Assembly (NCBI GenBank): GCA_015680685.1
Contig: MNCI01002011.1
Coordinates: forward strand, 159,118-184,034
Direction of reading: 5' to 3'
Length of the DNA: 24,917 bases
Source: Gnetum montanum
Lineage: Eukaryota > Streptophyta > Gnetopsida > Gnetales > Gnetaceae
Shown: positions 10,380 to 21,370 of the stretch, piece after piece
Position numbering within the stretch: position 1 is the stretch's first letter
Layout: each line of letters opens with the position of its first letter
The notes under the pieces: model-generated
Told to the model about the DNA's origin: nothing
The model's input: only the letters and a program-made list of their open reading frames with translations
The model's database searches: none
Position numbers and translations under genes: made by a program

Positions 10380-12480
10380 ATTCCAAGAATGGAAGTAGAG
10401 GAAAAACAAGAATATGAACTCATTCACTGTGATGGAAAGGAATACATATCTTCCCCATATGATAAAATACCTTATAATGAGACTTATGCATGCATCCTTT
10501 CTTAGTTAATTGAGATGGATGAAGAGGATGGGAAGACTAACTCAAATGAGAAACAAGAGGAGAAACATGAGTTTTAGGTTGAATCTAAACATGAGAATCT
10601 CATGAGATGGCTCTTCCAATAATTGACTCTTAAAGATACCATGTCCACCTCAGCCCCCCTCACTTCTTCAATAGGGTAGATCCCTAAGTCCTTACCTCCC
10701 CCCTATCTAACCATGTTTGGACCAATATCCATTATAGGAGCACACTAGACATAGTTGATGTTGTAAGCAATACCATTTCCCTTTTCCATGCCTTTTCCCA
10801 CATAACTATAGTTTGTGCAACCATAATCAGTGGTTGTGAACACCACTAACCCATTTTCCACCTAGATGGAGCCCATATTAGAACCTCAAGTGACCCAAGG
10901 GTTACATACTCTTTTTTTCCCCTTTGTGCCCTAGATATTGGCACAAATTTCTTTTTCACTGTTCAGTCCACTCGTGCCGATGATGATCCAACCTTTCCCT
11001 TCAGTGCCAAAACCCATTGTAAGGCCATTAACCTTCCAACTTACACCCCAATCTTTTGTCCAAATTGCACAACCCATGGGGGAACCTTAAGGATTGAATC
11101 AAGCCTTTCAGATGATCCAAGACTTAACATAGGAGTTACAGAGGCTCAAGGCTTCCATGTCTTAGACTGTTAAAATTATGGATTTTTACTAGGACAATCC
11201 CATTAGTCCTGTGATCATACAACTAACACTTTCCCTAGGAGTCCCCATACCTTAATTTACCAAGTCCAATGACAAGGATGATCCCAACTCACACCTTATA
11301 ACCTTCTGCACCGAGTGCTTACTATTACAAGCCTAGCCACATATGATAACACAAATTTTTCCAATGTCTCTCATAGGAAAAGTGCTATATTGGAATTGTG
11401 CCTTACCAAGAGGATGCATATTCTCATTGGAAGACCTAATTTCACAATCCGTTAACCATTTCAAGTACAACTTGAAACTTAACACAACCCTTGACCAACT
11501 AATGCAGTTCAAGTAAGGGCCCTTGTAGCTGGTGCAAAAGTTTACATAACAATGGAATGCTCTGCGTAGTGAGATTTTGGAACCAATAGCTGAGGCTCAT
11601 CTTCTAGCTATATTCAATGGGGCTATTGATGAATTTATTAAGTCAAAATTGTACTACTTATATCCACAGTCACTTAGTCAGTTTTTTTTCTCAAACTAGG
11701 AACATAGAGGATGCCATAGAAGCTAGCTATGACCTTGTCTATGTGGCGTACAAGAACCAACACACACAAAAGGATAAGGAGAGGGGAAGAGAAAATAATG
11801 TAGTGGTGGCCATTATGGCAAAGGAGAGAAATATTGTTATCCAAGGGCAAAGAACAAACCAACCCAAGGCCCCTAGTAATAATAATGTTTGAAGCCTTTG
11901 CGTCAACTATTTCTAGGCCTAACTTCGAATGCAAAGATTGGTCAAATATACTAGGTTACCATTAAAGACATTAGAACTCCTCAATCAACTATTAAAGAGT
12001 GGAAGAATATAGTATAAAAAAATGATAGAAAATGCCCATAAAAGGCATGAGAGGCAATGTATGATAGCTAAAGAGCCCACTCGTGCAACCAAAGATCACA
12101 CTTCGATGTTTAGATACTTTAAACTTGATCGCTTCTATCACTACCATTAGTTGCCAGGTCATGACATTGACTTTTGCCTAGCATTAAAAGATGACCTGCA
12201 TAAGATGATAGATAAGGGTGAATTGATGCTTGATGTCTCCAACCCTATTAGGCCATAGAATTAGGACCCATTGAACATCAACAACAACCCATATAACATA
12301 GTAGCATTCAATGTCAAGAGTGATCCAAGGCTTGCAAGGGAATTATTTGTGATTTGGGTACCTCTTCAAAAAAAAAAAAAAATGGGCCCTTCAACTTTCA
12401 CTATTCCAAGGACTTCCTTTGTTATAAGGATACCATCATCAATGTCCCCCAAATAGCCTTTTTTAATAAGAGTGTTCCCT
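10380..12480 (+). pseudogene. gag: Ty3/gypsy gag, decayed
   Basis: Capsid/nucleocapsid gene of a plant gypsy element. Around 11245-11640 the retrotransposon-gag core is readable: HLITFCTECLLLQA, FPMSLIGKVLYWNCALPRG, LEDLISQSVNHFKYNLKLNT, KFT.QWNALRSEI, AEAHLLAIFNGAIDEFI. Near 12106-12230 the zinc-knuckle region typical of this group follows (FYHYH.LPGHDIDFCLALKD, then MIDKGEL). Its first Cys is now Tyr and the Gln before LPGH is a stop. Many TAG/TAA codons and several frame changes break it. The N-terminal limit is a guess, from where acidic coding-like sequence begins (MEVEEKQEYELIHCDGKEY). It is followed by protease in the normal order. Confidence 0.8.
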
Positions 12481-12924
12481 CTTATTTCAACTAAATCTAT
12501 CCTTACAATTGAACAATGTCCTCTTTTGGTAGCCAATGTGATGACTCCTTAATGAACCAATGACAACAAAAAGTCTTTGACCAAACAACATAAGAAGCCT
12601 ACGCAAAAGCCAAAAAATAAAGAAAATAAGCAAGCCAAGACATGGAAGGAAGTGGGTCCATTCAAGCACACTCCCATCTCATCCATTACCATGACCTCTA
12701 CTACATAGGCTACTTCAACCATTAAGCCATGGGAGGACCCCAAGCTCCAAGGGAAGGGAAAAGAGGATAAACCACATCAACTAAAACATGAAGTCTGCAT
12801 TTTGGGGTGCATGAAGGAAGTGAAGAAAAATAGGAGCAAAAAGCCCATGGTTAACAAAAAAGACTTCTTCAATGTGATGAAATAGCTCAAATACTTACTA
12901 AAGCAAAAGAATACAACCCTTAGC

Positions 12925-13797
12925 TTGTATGACCTTGTAATGACTTCCATGGCACATCACGAGGCACTAGTTAAGATGTTGACCTCCATTCCCATTAGCG
13001 AGGAAATTCTTACTAGTGAAGAATCCATCCATGCAGTGATGGTACTATCTTCACCTAGGGAAGATATGAAGTTGACTTTACTAGTGTTTTGCAATAGTGA
13101 AATCAAAATCAACCCCCAAAATAATGAGGTAACTAAGCATCCTTTCTTTATAACAATAAGGGTAGGACAATATAAAGTGCATGGAGTGCATGTAGACAAT
13201 GGGGTGGCAACAAATGTAACACCCTATACCATCATTAAGCATTTAGGCCTAATGGAACATATACAACACACTTCAACATTAGCTCTTAAATACTTTAATG
13301 GATCATAGGTTGTTGTCAAAGGCTCTATCTCTTTGGACTTTATGGCATGGGAGAAATTTACCATAATGGCAAACTTCTTGATGATGGGGGAAACACTAGG
13401 ATTCAACCTCATCTTGGGGAGGCCTTGGCTAGCTTAACCTTGAGCTATGTCCTCATCCATCCACCATGAAAATCACCTACCTTATGAGGGAGGTGAAATA
13501 ATCATTCATGGTGACATCATGGTTCCCCTAGTAGTTAACAAGGTTGACATAGAATAAGGATTCAAAGTGGAGTTTCAGGAAGAAACTCCAGCTATTAACC
13601 ACAAAGTCAAGATGTCTAACAGAGTGAAAGAGGCCAAAACCAACAATGATGGATCTAGGGATATGCTATGGGGAGGGCTCCCATTCAACATTGTCAGTGT
13701 GGGAAATGAAAATACAAGATTATGTAAAATAGACCATATACATTTTCTAATCTCTCAAAGATTAGGAAACATTTGCACAAATAATGTGTACCCCTAA
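12925..13797 (+). pseudogene. Retrotransposon aspartic protease and following domain, decayed
   Basis: Aspartic protease of a gypsy polyprotein, which cleaves Gag-Pol. The segment FFITIRVGQYKVHGVHVDNG followed by VATNVTPYTIIKHLGL has the usual shape, with the active-site triplet reading Asp-Asn-Gly (Asp codon 13195-13197) in place of the usual Asp-Thr/Ser-Gly. The second conserved block ILGRPWL at about 13409-13430 is the plant retropepsin signature and is followed by SSSIHH...EGGEIIIHGD, also family-typical. Stops occur at 13306-13308, after GRPWLA, and near 13555. After 13560 the open stretch to 13797 is unrecognised linker. No RT follows; instead - strand pseudogenes begin about 700 bases on. 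Confidence 0.78.
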
Positions 13798-14503
13798 TCT
13801 GCTTGCCCTATGCACCTATAATCATATAGTCATTTTTACTTATAGCCTTTTAGCATAGTTTCCATGTTACCAATATGCACCATTTTGTTTTATGTTATGT
13901 TAACTTTCAATCTTGATAGCCTAAAGTTTACTCTTGTTTGCATTTTTACTTTTAAAATCTTTTCTCTTTTAGAATTTTAAATATAAAAACCTTATAAAAA
14001 CTTTAAAACCAAAAAAAATCCATAAAAATTTTAAAACATAAAATAGACAAAAAATATGTTTTCCTTGAAAGAATCATATGGTCCACCATGGCCTTAAATT
14101 GGCAAATACCATAGGGCCTACCATGGCCTTAAACTAGCAAACATCTATAACCTACTTGCAACCTAGTTCACACCCTTATAGCCTATCCATTTCCATTATT
14201 TTTAGTATTCAAAGATCCTATAAAATAACCAATGTAGTCCTAGAGCCTAGGCAAATACATACAACACATGATATATTTAAAACATTGAATATTATGAACC
14301 CATAAACAAAATTAAATAGGTTTAAAGATAATAATTGAAATATAATAACACATAACCATAATCACAATAGTTTAAACAATGTCTAGAAAAATGAACCATC
14401 AATCAATAGCCAAAAGGCTAACAGTAGTCTCAACATCATAATGTCAACATCACGACATCAATAAAAATAGACATAACCAAGAGCATGATCAAAATGGATG
14501 CAT
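13798..14503. other. Spacer after protease
   Basis: I see no gene here. The phrase CCATGGCCTTAAA.T.GCAAA occurs twice (about 14088-14108 and 14123-14143) and resembles phrases at about 460-490 and 735-795. This supports the idea that 1-1126 and this stretch are the same linker from two related elements. Confidence 0.35.
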
Positions 14504-14575
14504 CTAAGGTGCAACTGAAGAAGGAGGAGCATCTCTAATGTGATCACCACTGGGGATGCTGGCATCATCAATGGC

Positions 14576-14699
14576 CTACAATAACAAATATAAAACATAA
14601 ATATGTAACCAAAAAAATAAAATAAGTAGCAAACAACATAGTAATAAACTAAATCAAATTAAAATAAAATAGATTAAAATAAAAATAAAATAAGCAAAC
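14576..14699 (-). other. Candidate 124-nt intron in the - strand pseudogene
   Basis: Donor CAG/GTTTGC with GT at 14699-14698 and acceptor TTATTGTAG/GCC with AG at 14577-14576, separated by AT-rich sequence as in plant introns. The reading frame before it (YAALEPSQ) continues sensibly after it (AIDDASIPSGD). Confidence 0.6.
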
Positions 14700-15067
14700 C
14701 TGAGAGGGTTCCAGAGCAGCATATTCCATAAGGAAATTACAAAGACCAACCTTTAGATGGTGAAGAAGCTGATCTTTGGTTATGTTAGCCTAGTCCACAT
14801 TCCAAAAATTAACACTAGTGAGGATGGTACTCTCATTGATGTCAGTCCATGTAGGTGGCTCATGTGAGAATGTAATAGTACTAAGGAGATGGTGATCTGA
14901 TGAGTAGGGGAGTCAGCTACAACCATGGTATTTGCAAACAACTTGTAGGTGTCCTCTACATTGATCCCTTTTATAAATAACTCCAACTAGCACTATTTAG
15001 TAGACTCATCTTGTAATCATTGAAGGTAGGTGTCTTTGTTAGCTTTGTACTTTTTCTTATGATCCTT

Positions 15068-15481
15068 TTACACTTGGTCCCACTCAAGGACCCAAGCACA
15101 ATAATCTTTTAATTCACTAACCATGTGAGACAACAGGTCCATTTGAAGTTTCTGCTCCATAACCTCTCTGGAAAGGATAACCTTATCGTGAATAGCATTC
15201 CAATATCGTGCCCAAGTTATTTTCTTGGTGCACAAGGAGTCCCTGTTGGCCAGTTGGGCTTCTGCAAACTCATTACAATCCTTGAGATCCTTCACCTCCT
15301 CAACCAGCCGCTTGTTGTACCTCTCTGATGCCACAAGTTGTTCCCACAAGAACTTGTTAACGCATTTGCATTTCCACAAAGCTTTTGCACACAAAAGTTC
15401 ACATGCAATGACACTCTTGTATAGCTTACATGGAACATTTACCACATCAGGAGGGAGGATATATAATGCATCAATCTCCAT
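15068..15481 (-). pseudogene. Exon of the unknown gene: charged, helix-rich 137-residue segment
   Basis: The longest open stretch on this strand. It starts just after an acceptor-like AACTAG/GCTATGGAG and reads MEIDALYILPPDVVNVPCKL, then LWEQLVASERYNKRLVEEVK and DLKDCNEFAEAQLANRDSLC, then VILSREVMEQKLQMDLLSHM. The spacing of Leu, Val and Ile among charged residues suggests a coiled coil over roughly residues 45-120. A stop at its end (TAG after WDQV) is followed by more in-frame text (KDHKKKYKANKDTYLQ), so the exon originally continued to about 14700. No enzymatic motif is visible. Confidence 0.6.
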
Positions 15482-17467
15482 AGCCTAGTTAGGATCCCAT
15501 CTTAACTTAGACACAACACAATAAAATTTGACACATAAAACTATTTTACAATTGAAAATGAAAGATAAAAAAAGCTATATAATCATAGAAATCATGTGAA
15601 AATCAAAAACATGTAAACAAGAAGGGAAAAATGGATTAGAACTCTCACAAACTTTGAGAGCTATCTATACCAATTGGCCAATTACATCTTCAACCATGTC
15701 CCACATAAACTCAATCTTATCAGGGATGTCTACCCATGGTTTCATGTGGAATGTAGAGGTGGAAGTAGCTGCTTGAGGCTCCGAAACTATAACAAGCATA
15801 ATAAAAAATCAACAACTGTGACCAAGATCAAATGTGAGCCAACAAAAAATAATATATATGACATATGAAACTAAAAATCATAAGTACCTAAGAGACTATC
15901 TAGTGTGAGGACAGGAGGTTAACCTAGTTGTGAATCCCCAAACATGGTATCAAAGTTATCTAATGGAGGACTGTATAGACATTCATCCTCATGATGTTGT
16001 AACAATTCCTCTTCTTGATGCCTTCATTCCACCTTTGTTGCTACTGTTGCTACTATGGCTGCCTGTTCCTATTGCTTGCTTGCAAGAACAACAACCACAA
16101 GATACAAAAAAACTTAATACACTTTGCCTAAGACAAAACCATAACTTAACTACATTACTTAAAACATAACTTCAAAATAAATTAACAAAAAATAATAAAA
16201 TAAATAGAATGTACATTTAACCCCATGATGCATCTGGTTAAGTTTAATGTTTAATCATTTTTTCAAAGGCTCCTCAATGACTGGTGTTGCCTCATCAATT
16301 ATAGGCTTTAGTTTTGCTCTAGTTGAATCCTTAGCTTTGGTACACAACTCCTTGGCCTTTTCCATGTTTCCATGCTCAATATAGGGCTCTCTTCCCATGC
16401 TGTTAGAGGATGCACAATGATTACCACCAATTCCCTTGGTGGTGATAGATAGCGATTCACCCACATCCTTTGGTGGGTGCTAGGCTTGCATGGTTAGAAT
16501 AAGCTGCCTTACCCAAGGCTTAGTGAGTTGGGAATGGGTCTTAAGTCACCCATTGCCAATCCTTCCTCACCATGAGAAACTCCACGAATCTTTGTAGGTA
16601 TGCTGAACAATATGCGAAATGTGGATGACACTTCATCGTGAGATTGTTTCAGAGCTTTAGGATTTTCCCTTATAGCCTAGAAACTAAATGAGTAGCCTAG
16701 TGAAATTGGGTGTCCTTAGTAAGGACCTTCTTCATGGTCCATGCCTATTCAACATCCATTATCTTTCCTTGCCATAACAACTTAGTAATTTCTTAGGATC
16801 GGAATAGGGGATGAATCTCTCTAGCCTTTGAAACCTCAAACTAGCTTAGAGAGAACCCCTTATGATCATGATGAGTGTTTAGCCACTCCTCCACTTTTCC
16901 CCAGTGATCCACCTCCTTCCTTGCTTTGGTGACAATTGTCATGCCCCCATTTGGGACACCAAATAGGTCACTAAATGTGGATTTGTTAACAACTAAAGTA
17001 ACAGACACACCTTGAACACAAGTGACAAATGTCTTGACTCCTTTGCTAAAGGAGTCAATGATGTTCACCATCTTTGCAGTAGAGACGAGTGGGCTTGGGA
17101 CCATGAATAGATTAAGCAAGCCTACATGAACAATCCTTACTTGAATGGCCTCAGATGCCTAGTCAAACAACCAATGCTATGCAGGTTCCACATCACCAAA
17201 CTTGAGGTTTAATGTTTCCTAAATGCATCCTAAAGTGATTATTGTAACTTCAGATGATGGCACAACCCCTAGAACATAATGAAAAAAAAAAGCCTATTAG
17301 TCTTATCATAGGTACATCATGTCAAAAAAAATATAAAAAATATAACCAAATTCAAACAAAACATGTGCAACCATTTAAACAACCAAAGCCTAAATAACTC
17401 AATGACCACATATCTAGAAAAATTTTGACATGAGGATAACCAAAATACACAAGCAAAAATACTTAAT

Positions 17468-19733
17468 TTATCTAGATGATGAAGGCAACATAGGGATTCT
17501 AGAAGAGGGGTCTACTTCTACATCATGAGGCCTTAGGATGGTGTTTGATGTAATTGTCAAAATCATCCTTCAATTGCTCCATCCACGCAAGCCTCATTAT
17601 TGGGCTTTTGGTGAACACCCCGAATGCTATTTGGGCTAAGGATAAAAGATTGTCATCCTTGATCATTTACCCTATACCTATAGGTGATTGAAACTATGAA
17701 AATTATTATAACTTAATTACATGACAAAAGAGAAATAATAATAAACTAAAAAAAGAAATTTTAATAATTACACTTACCCTTCTATATAGTAGATGGTGCT
17801 AGGGGGATTCTGAAACAATGTGTGCACATGATGGCCAACCATCAAATTGCTATATTAACTGAATTCATGTATCTCCCAAATTTTGGATAATTTGCAAGTG
17901 CCCATGGTGGTCATGTCATCATGTGTTTCACCCTCTACATGAGTCTTATGATCATCAAGTATGAACTTGATGATCATACTAGAAGAGTGAGGCAAAAGGG
18001 TTTCCACAATAATAGCCACTATATGGGATGCTAAGTGTGACCAAATGATCACACTAAAGTTCTATGATAAGTAGGCTAGGAACTCCTTTGCCCCTAGCCT
18101 AAACCATAGAGAGTGGTGTTCTAACTTCATATCAAGAGGTAGAGTGTTGGGCCCTAGTACATGAATACAATAGAGGAGCCCCACTAGCTTAATCACTATA
18201 AGGACATGGTTTAGGAAGGCCCTACACCACCCAACAAATGATCATCAAAACCTTGTGTAAAGCAAAATCAAAATTTCACAATTCTCAAATACCAAGAGTC
18301 TTACAATTATCATGTTAATGTTTTCACATGAGTATAACAAAAAAATTCACAAGTTTCAGCATTTGCAACAAAATAACATTTCAAGCAAAGAAAAAAAAAA
18401 TTAGAAAAAAATATCATATGGAATAGTTTACAACCAAAAGTATGGAAATGACAGTTTACAACCAAAAGTATGAAACTAATAGTTTATAATAAAAAATATG
18501 AAGATAATAGTTATAACTAAGATTTTGATTTCCACACTAAAGTTCTAGGCTTATGAAAGATTTAAAACACAACCCAAGGCCATAACCAAGGTCCAACAAA
18601 CTTGCAAAACAATGCCAAAATCGTAGAAAATGACTAGAGTAGATGGATAGTAAAAAACTTAAATTTTTTTTAATTTAACTAAAACCACTTCTAAACCTTC
18701 TTAACACCTCAAATAATCCTCAAGAACCTAGGACATTGATGGGAAAAATTTTCCAAGGCACTAACGTTGCCCATCTTCACAAGGGTAAAATTGTAATAGC
18801 CCTAAAACCTTATTTTGCACTAGTTCGCCAAAAAATTCATAAAAAATTAACCGCTTATCCAAATTTGATGATTCAATAGCCATTGGAATCATTAAATCAT
18901 AAAATATAAACCTAAGATAAGAAAAAAAATCCTAGCCATTTTTACAGTAAATAATGCAAATTTAACCTAAACATGACCATAGTAGCCAAAACCCCATTTC
19001 ATGCGAGTTTATGAAAATTTTTTCCAAAAATTAACCACAAATTCAATGATTCCATAGCTGTTGGAATCCTTGAAAAATAAACTAAAAACCCATAATCATA
19101 AAACTAAAATATTCCTAACCGTTTGTTATAAACAAATACCAAAGTTACACTAAAAATGGCTAAAGAAACTAAAAACCGACTTAACACTGCCTCACGGAAA
19201 CGCCCATAAAAAAGTAACCATAAGGAAAAATTGACAGGTTCAAAAATAAAATCAATTAGAAAATAGCAAAAAACTAATCCTATAGTCTTAAAAAATAAAA
19301 TTCCCAATTGTTTTCATACAAAAAGAATTCAAAAATGGCATTTCTTTCTGAAAAGGAAAAGGTAGAAAAAGCAAATAATTCATGCAAATAAAATTTACAC
19401 CACATTGAAGAATCATCCCAAAATCCAAGTAGCACCAAAAACTCACAAACATGACCTATATATATCATAGGAATTTAACAAAATTCCAATCCAAACAAAA
19501 AAAAAGCCTAGATCTTTGAAAATGCATAAGTTCTAAACTAAAAATTGCAAAAACTTCTCATGAAAAATAGTCAAGGTTGTGCACCTAGGATACATAGATG
19601 TGGAGTCCTCTTCAATCAATAGCCTTGGGACTATAGAGAGGCCCTCAGTGGCTACACCCACCTCCTCTAGAGCATGGTTTTTGCTTATATAAGCCTTTCT
19701 TTTAGACATGATCATAATTGATGGAGAAACCAT
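17468..19733 (-). pseudogene. FCP1/NIF-type HAD phosphatase homologue, decayed and catalytically dead
   Basis: FCP1-homology domains are HAD-family Ser/Thr phosphatases, classically acting on the RNA polymerase II CTD. Exon 1 (19733-19585) starts MVSPSIMIMSKRKAYI and ends at donor CCTAG/GTGCAC. After a long AT-rich intron, the second exon (about 18230-17778, ending at a perfect donor GGGTAAGTG) reads VLIVIKLVGLLYC, where the family has the DLNGLL motif; FRLGAKEFLAYLS.NFSVII followed by WSHLASHIV, the family's RP..EFL.F....F.V..WSS block; KLSKIWEIHEF; and YSNLMVGHHVHTLFQNPPST, where the family has a VDD motif before the NPP segment. A third exon (about 17671-17468) gives MIKDDNLLSLAQIAFGVFTK, the usual C-terminal DNxLxxL segment, and stops at 17470-17468. 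The nucleophile Asp and the late Asp pair are both lost, and stops interrupt it. Confidence 0.7.
18252..19583 (-). other. Long AT-rich intron of the FCP1-like pseudogene
   Basis: Between the exon-1 donor (GT at 19584-19583) and an acceptor near 18253-18252 (or a closer one before 18230) there is AT-rich sequence with no convincing frame. Open frames at 19104-19468 are Phe/Leu-rich by composition only. A 20-odd-base phrase about TTTACAACCAAAAGTATG recurs two to three times at 18428-18510. Confidence 0.45.
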
Positions 19734-20320
19734 TGAAAATCCTTGAGCTTCTAAGAGTCCTAGGATAGCTATGTTGGCCTCTAGGTGAAGAAAATCTTTG
19801 ACTACACTGAGGTTGATGGAAGTAGAAGATAAGGCAAGTACAAAGCTCTAATCTTAGGTGTAGAAACTTGGAGTGATAGAACAACAATGATTTTTGCAAA
19901 ACTTAAGCAAGAAAACCAATCTTGAACTTATGCACCTACATTCAAATCCTAGTTTCCACAAAGAACTTTTACAAGTCCTACTTAACTTTGAGATAGAAAT
20001 TAGTAAGTGATACTATGCTAGATGAGTGGGAAGTCATTCCATTCAAACTTTCCAATTCAAGATGGGCACCACTGGGCACCCAAGAAATAAGCTAAGAAAA
20101 ATAATACTATGTTGGCATTTGGGCATCCCATATTGACTATGCTAGGGTTTAAGTCCTTAAGAACCTTGTGATAGATTCCAAATCCCATTCACTTCCAAAA
20201 CCTAGTCTCTAATCCTACGTCTATGCCATAAAACCTTATGCTTAAGATAAGAAACCATGTGTCAACATTGGTGTAAAATGAGTTGCAAGAAATTGTCAAA
20301 CTCATGATAAAATGTATCAT
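19734..20320. other. No gene seen; flank between pseudogene start and tandem array
   Basis: This would be the promoter side of the FCP1-like pseudogene, but I see no clear TATA box on the - strand. Around 20105-20145 the words CTATGTTGGC and TGACTATGCTAGGG suggest an eroded extra unit of the tandem array to the right. Confidence 0.35.
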
Positions 20321-20324
20321 TTTA

Positions 20325-21370
20325 AGTGACTACACTGACTTAGAGCTAGACTATGTTGGCCAGCATAGTCAAATGGAAAATCATGCCTTTTACCACCTCC
20401 TAGTAGCCTGTCTACGCTAAGCTTTAATCCATTGAACCTTGATGTCAAAATTAATAGTTGGGTGTTGAAACTAGAAGTCACCAAGCACTAGAAGAGCCTC
20501 AAATAACATTTGAAATTAGTTCTTTTGGGTGATTACACTGGCTAGGAGCATGACTATGCTAGCCCAATGCAGTCACAATGGGATAAGCTTCTTCCCAATT
20601 CACTAAGCTTCCAATTGACACCAGAACACCCATGGCATGTTCCAATCCTATTTAGAACTCTTGGAAACTCTGAAATTTCATGAAATTCACTAAAAGGTGC
20701 CACAAATAAATGGAAACTTATGACTACACTAAAAGAACCTATGACTATGCTAGCCCAACATAGTCACAATGTAGCCAAGTGGGATTGAGCATCCAAACAA
20801 TAATAAACCTTCAAATTATCATTCCATAGTCTCTATACCTTTCCAGGACTTTTGGTGACTCTAGATTGTCAATCAATAAAACCAAAATTCATTTAAAACA
20901 CATATTCCAATGCCAACTATGCTGAGGACTACATGTCTATGCTAGGCTAGCATAGTCACTAGTGGAGCTTCAAGTTGTCCACATGAGAAACTTCAAAATA
21001 GATCATGAAAAAGTCAAATTAACTTCCCAAAAACCATAGAATCCTATCGAAGCCTATCAAGATCACAAAACCTTGGAAATCAAGCCAAAACACATCTCTT
21101 TTCATTCCAAACCTATCAACTACATTGAGGATAGGCTAGACTACATTGGTCCAATGTGGTCAAGAGGTATGTGGCTTCTCTAGGATCCAAGAAACCACTA
21201 AAACTGACAATTTTGATGTCAAAACCTTGACTAGGAACACTAGTAATCTTAGAAATCCATATGCATGGTTGATTGGTCATGGAAACTCACCTCAAATCAA
21301 GATCTATATGCGACTACACTAGAGGAGCCTATGATTATCCTAGTCTAGTGTAGTCATGTTTTGTGTCAAG
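20325..21370. repeat. Diverged tandem array, about 195-bp period, palindromic core
   Basis: At least six units whose cores start near 20328, 20531, 20722, 20914, 21118 and 21312, giving spacings of 203, 191, 192, 204 and 194. Each core is about 45-60 bases: GACTACACT-like start, then GACTATGCTAG, then a reverse-complement arm CATAGTC. Examples of the palindromes are 20349-20359 / 20360-20370 (11-bp arms, one mismatch), 20742-20749 / 20759-20766 (8-bp arms) and 20937-20945 / 20947-20955 (9-bp perfect arms). Sequence between cores is poorly conserved. No coding frame is present. Confidence 0.65.

Larger units (their letters stand above)
14504..17268 (-). pseudogene. Multi-exon pseudogene of unknown function with coiled-coil-like C-terminal part
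   Basis: A spliced gene on the - strand, now broken. A first large exon (about 17268 to 16230) begins after an acceptor TTCTAG/GGG (AG at 17270-17269) and encodes KFGDVEPA, the open segment 17119-16841 with VNKSTFSDLFGVPNGGMTIV, and, after a frame change, TMKKVLTKDTQFH, HPHFAYCSAYLQRFVEFLMV, GKAAYSNHASL. Later exons are readable near 16084-15889 (HHEDECLYSPPLDNFDTMFG, donor TTAG/GTACTTATG), 15780-15640 (FHMKPWVDIPDKIEFMWDMV) and 15489-14700. An intron at 14699-14576 has donor CAG/GTTTGC and acceptor ATTGTAG/GCC, and leads to a short last exon ending SSVAP-stop at 14506-14504. Internal stops are frequent. I do not recognise the family; it could be cargo of the surrounding element or a host-derived gene. 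Confidence 0.6.

Noticed and set aside
12369-12382. A run of A residues that might be a retroposon poly(A) tail.
   Set aside because: It lies inside the gag remnant with coding-like text on both sides; slippage in a homopolymer is enough.
15125-15488. Two + strand frames opposite the 137-residue - strand exon.
   Set aside because: The - strand frame has splice sites and a helix-like residue pattern; the + strand frames are shadows.
19104-19468. Two - strand open frames rich in Phe and Leu.
   Set aside because: They fall in the long AT-rich intron of the FCP1-like pseudogene and look like T-rich composition, not protein.
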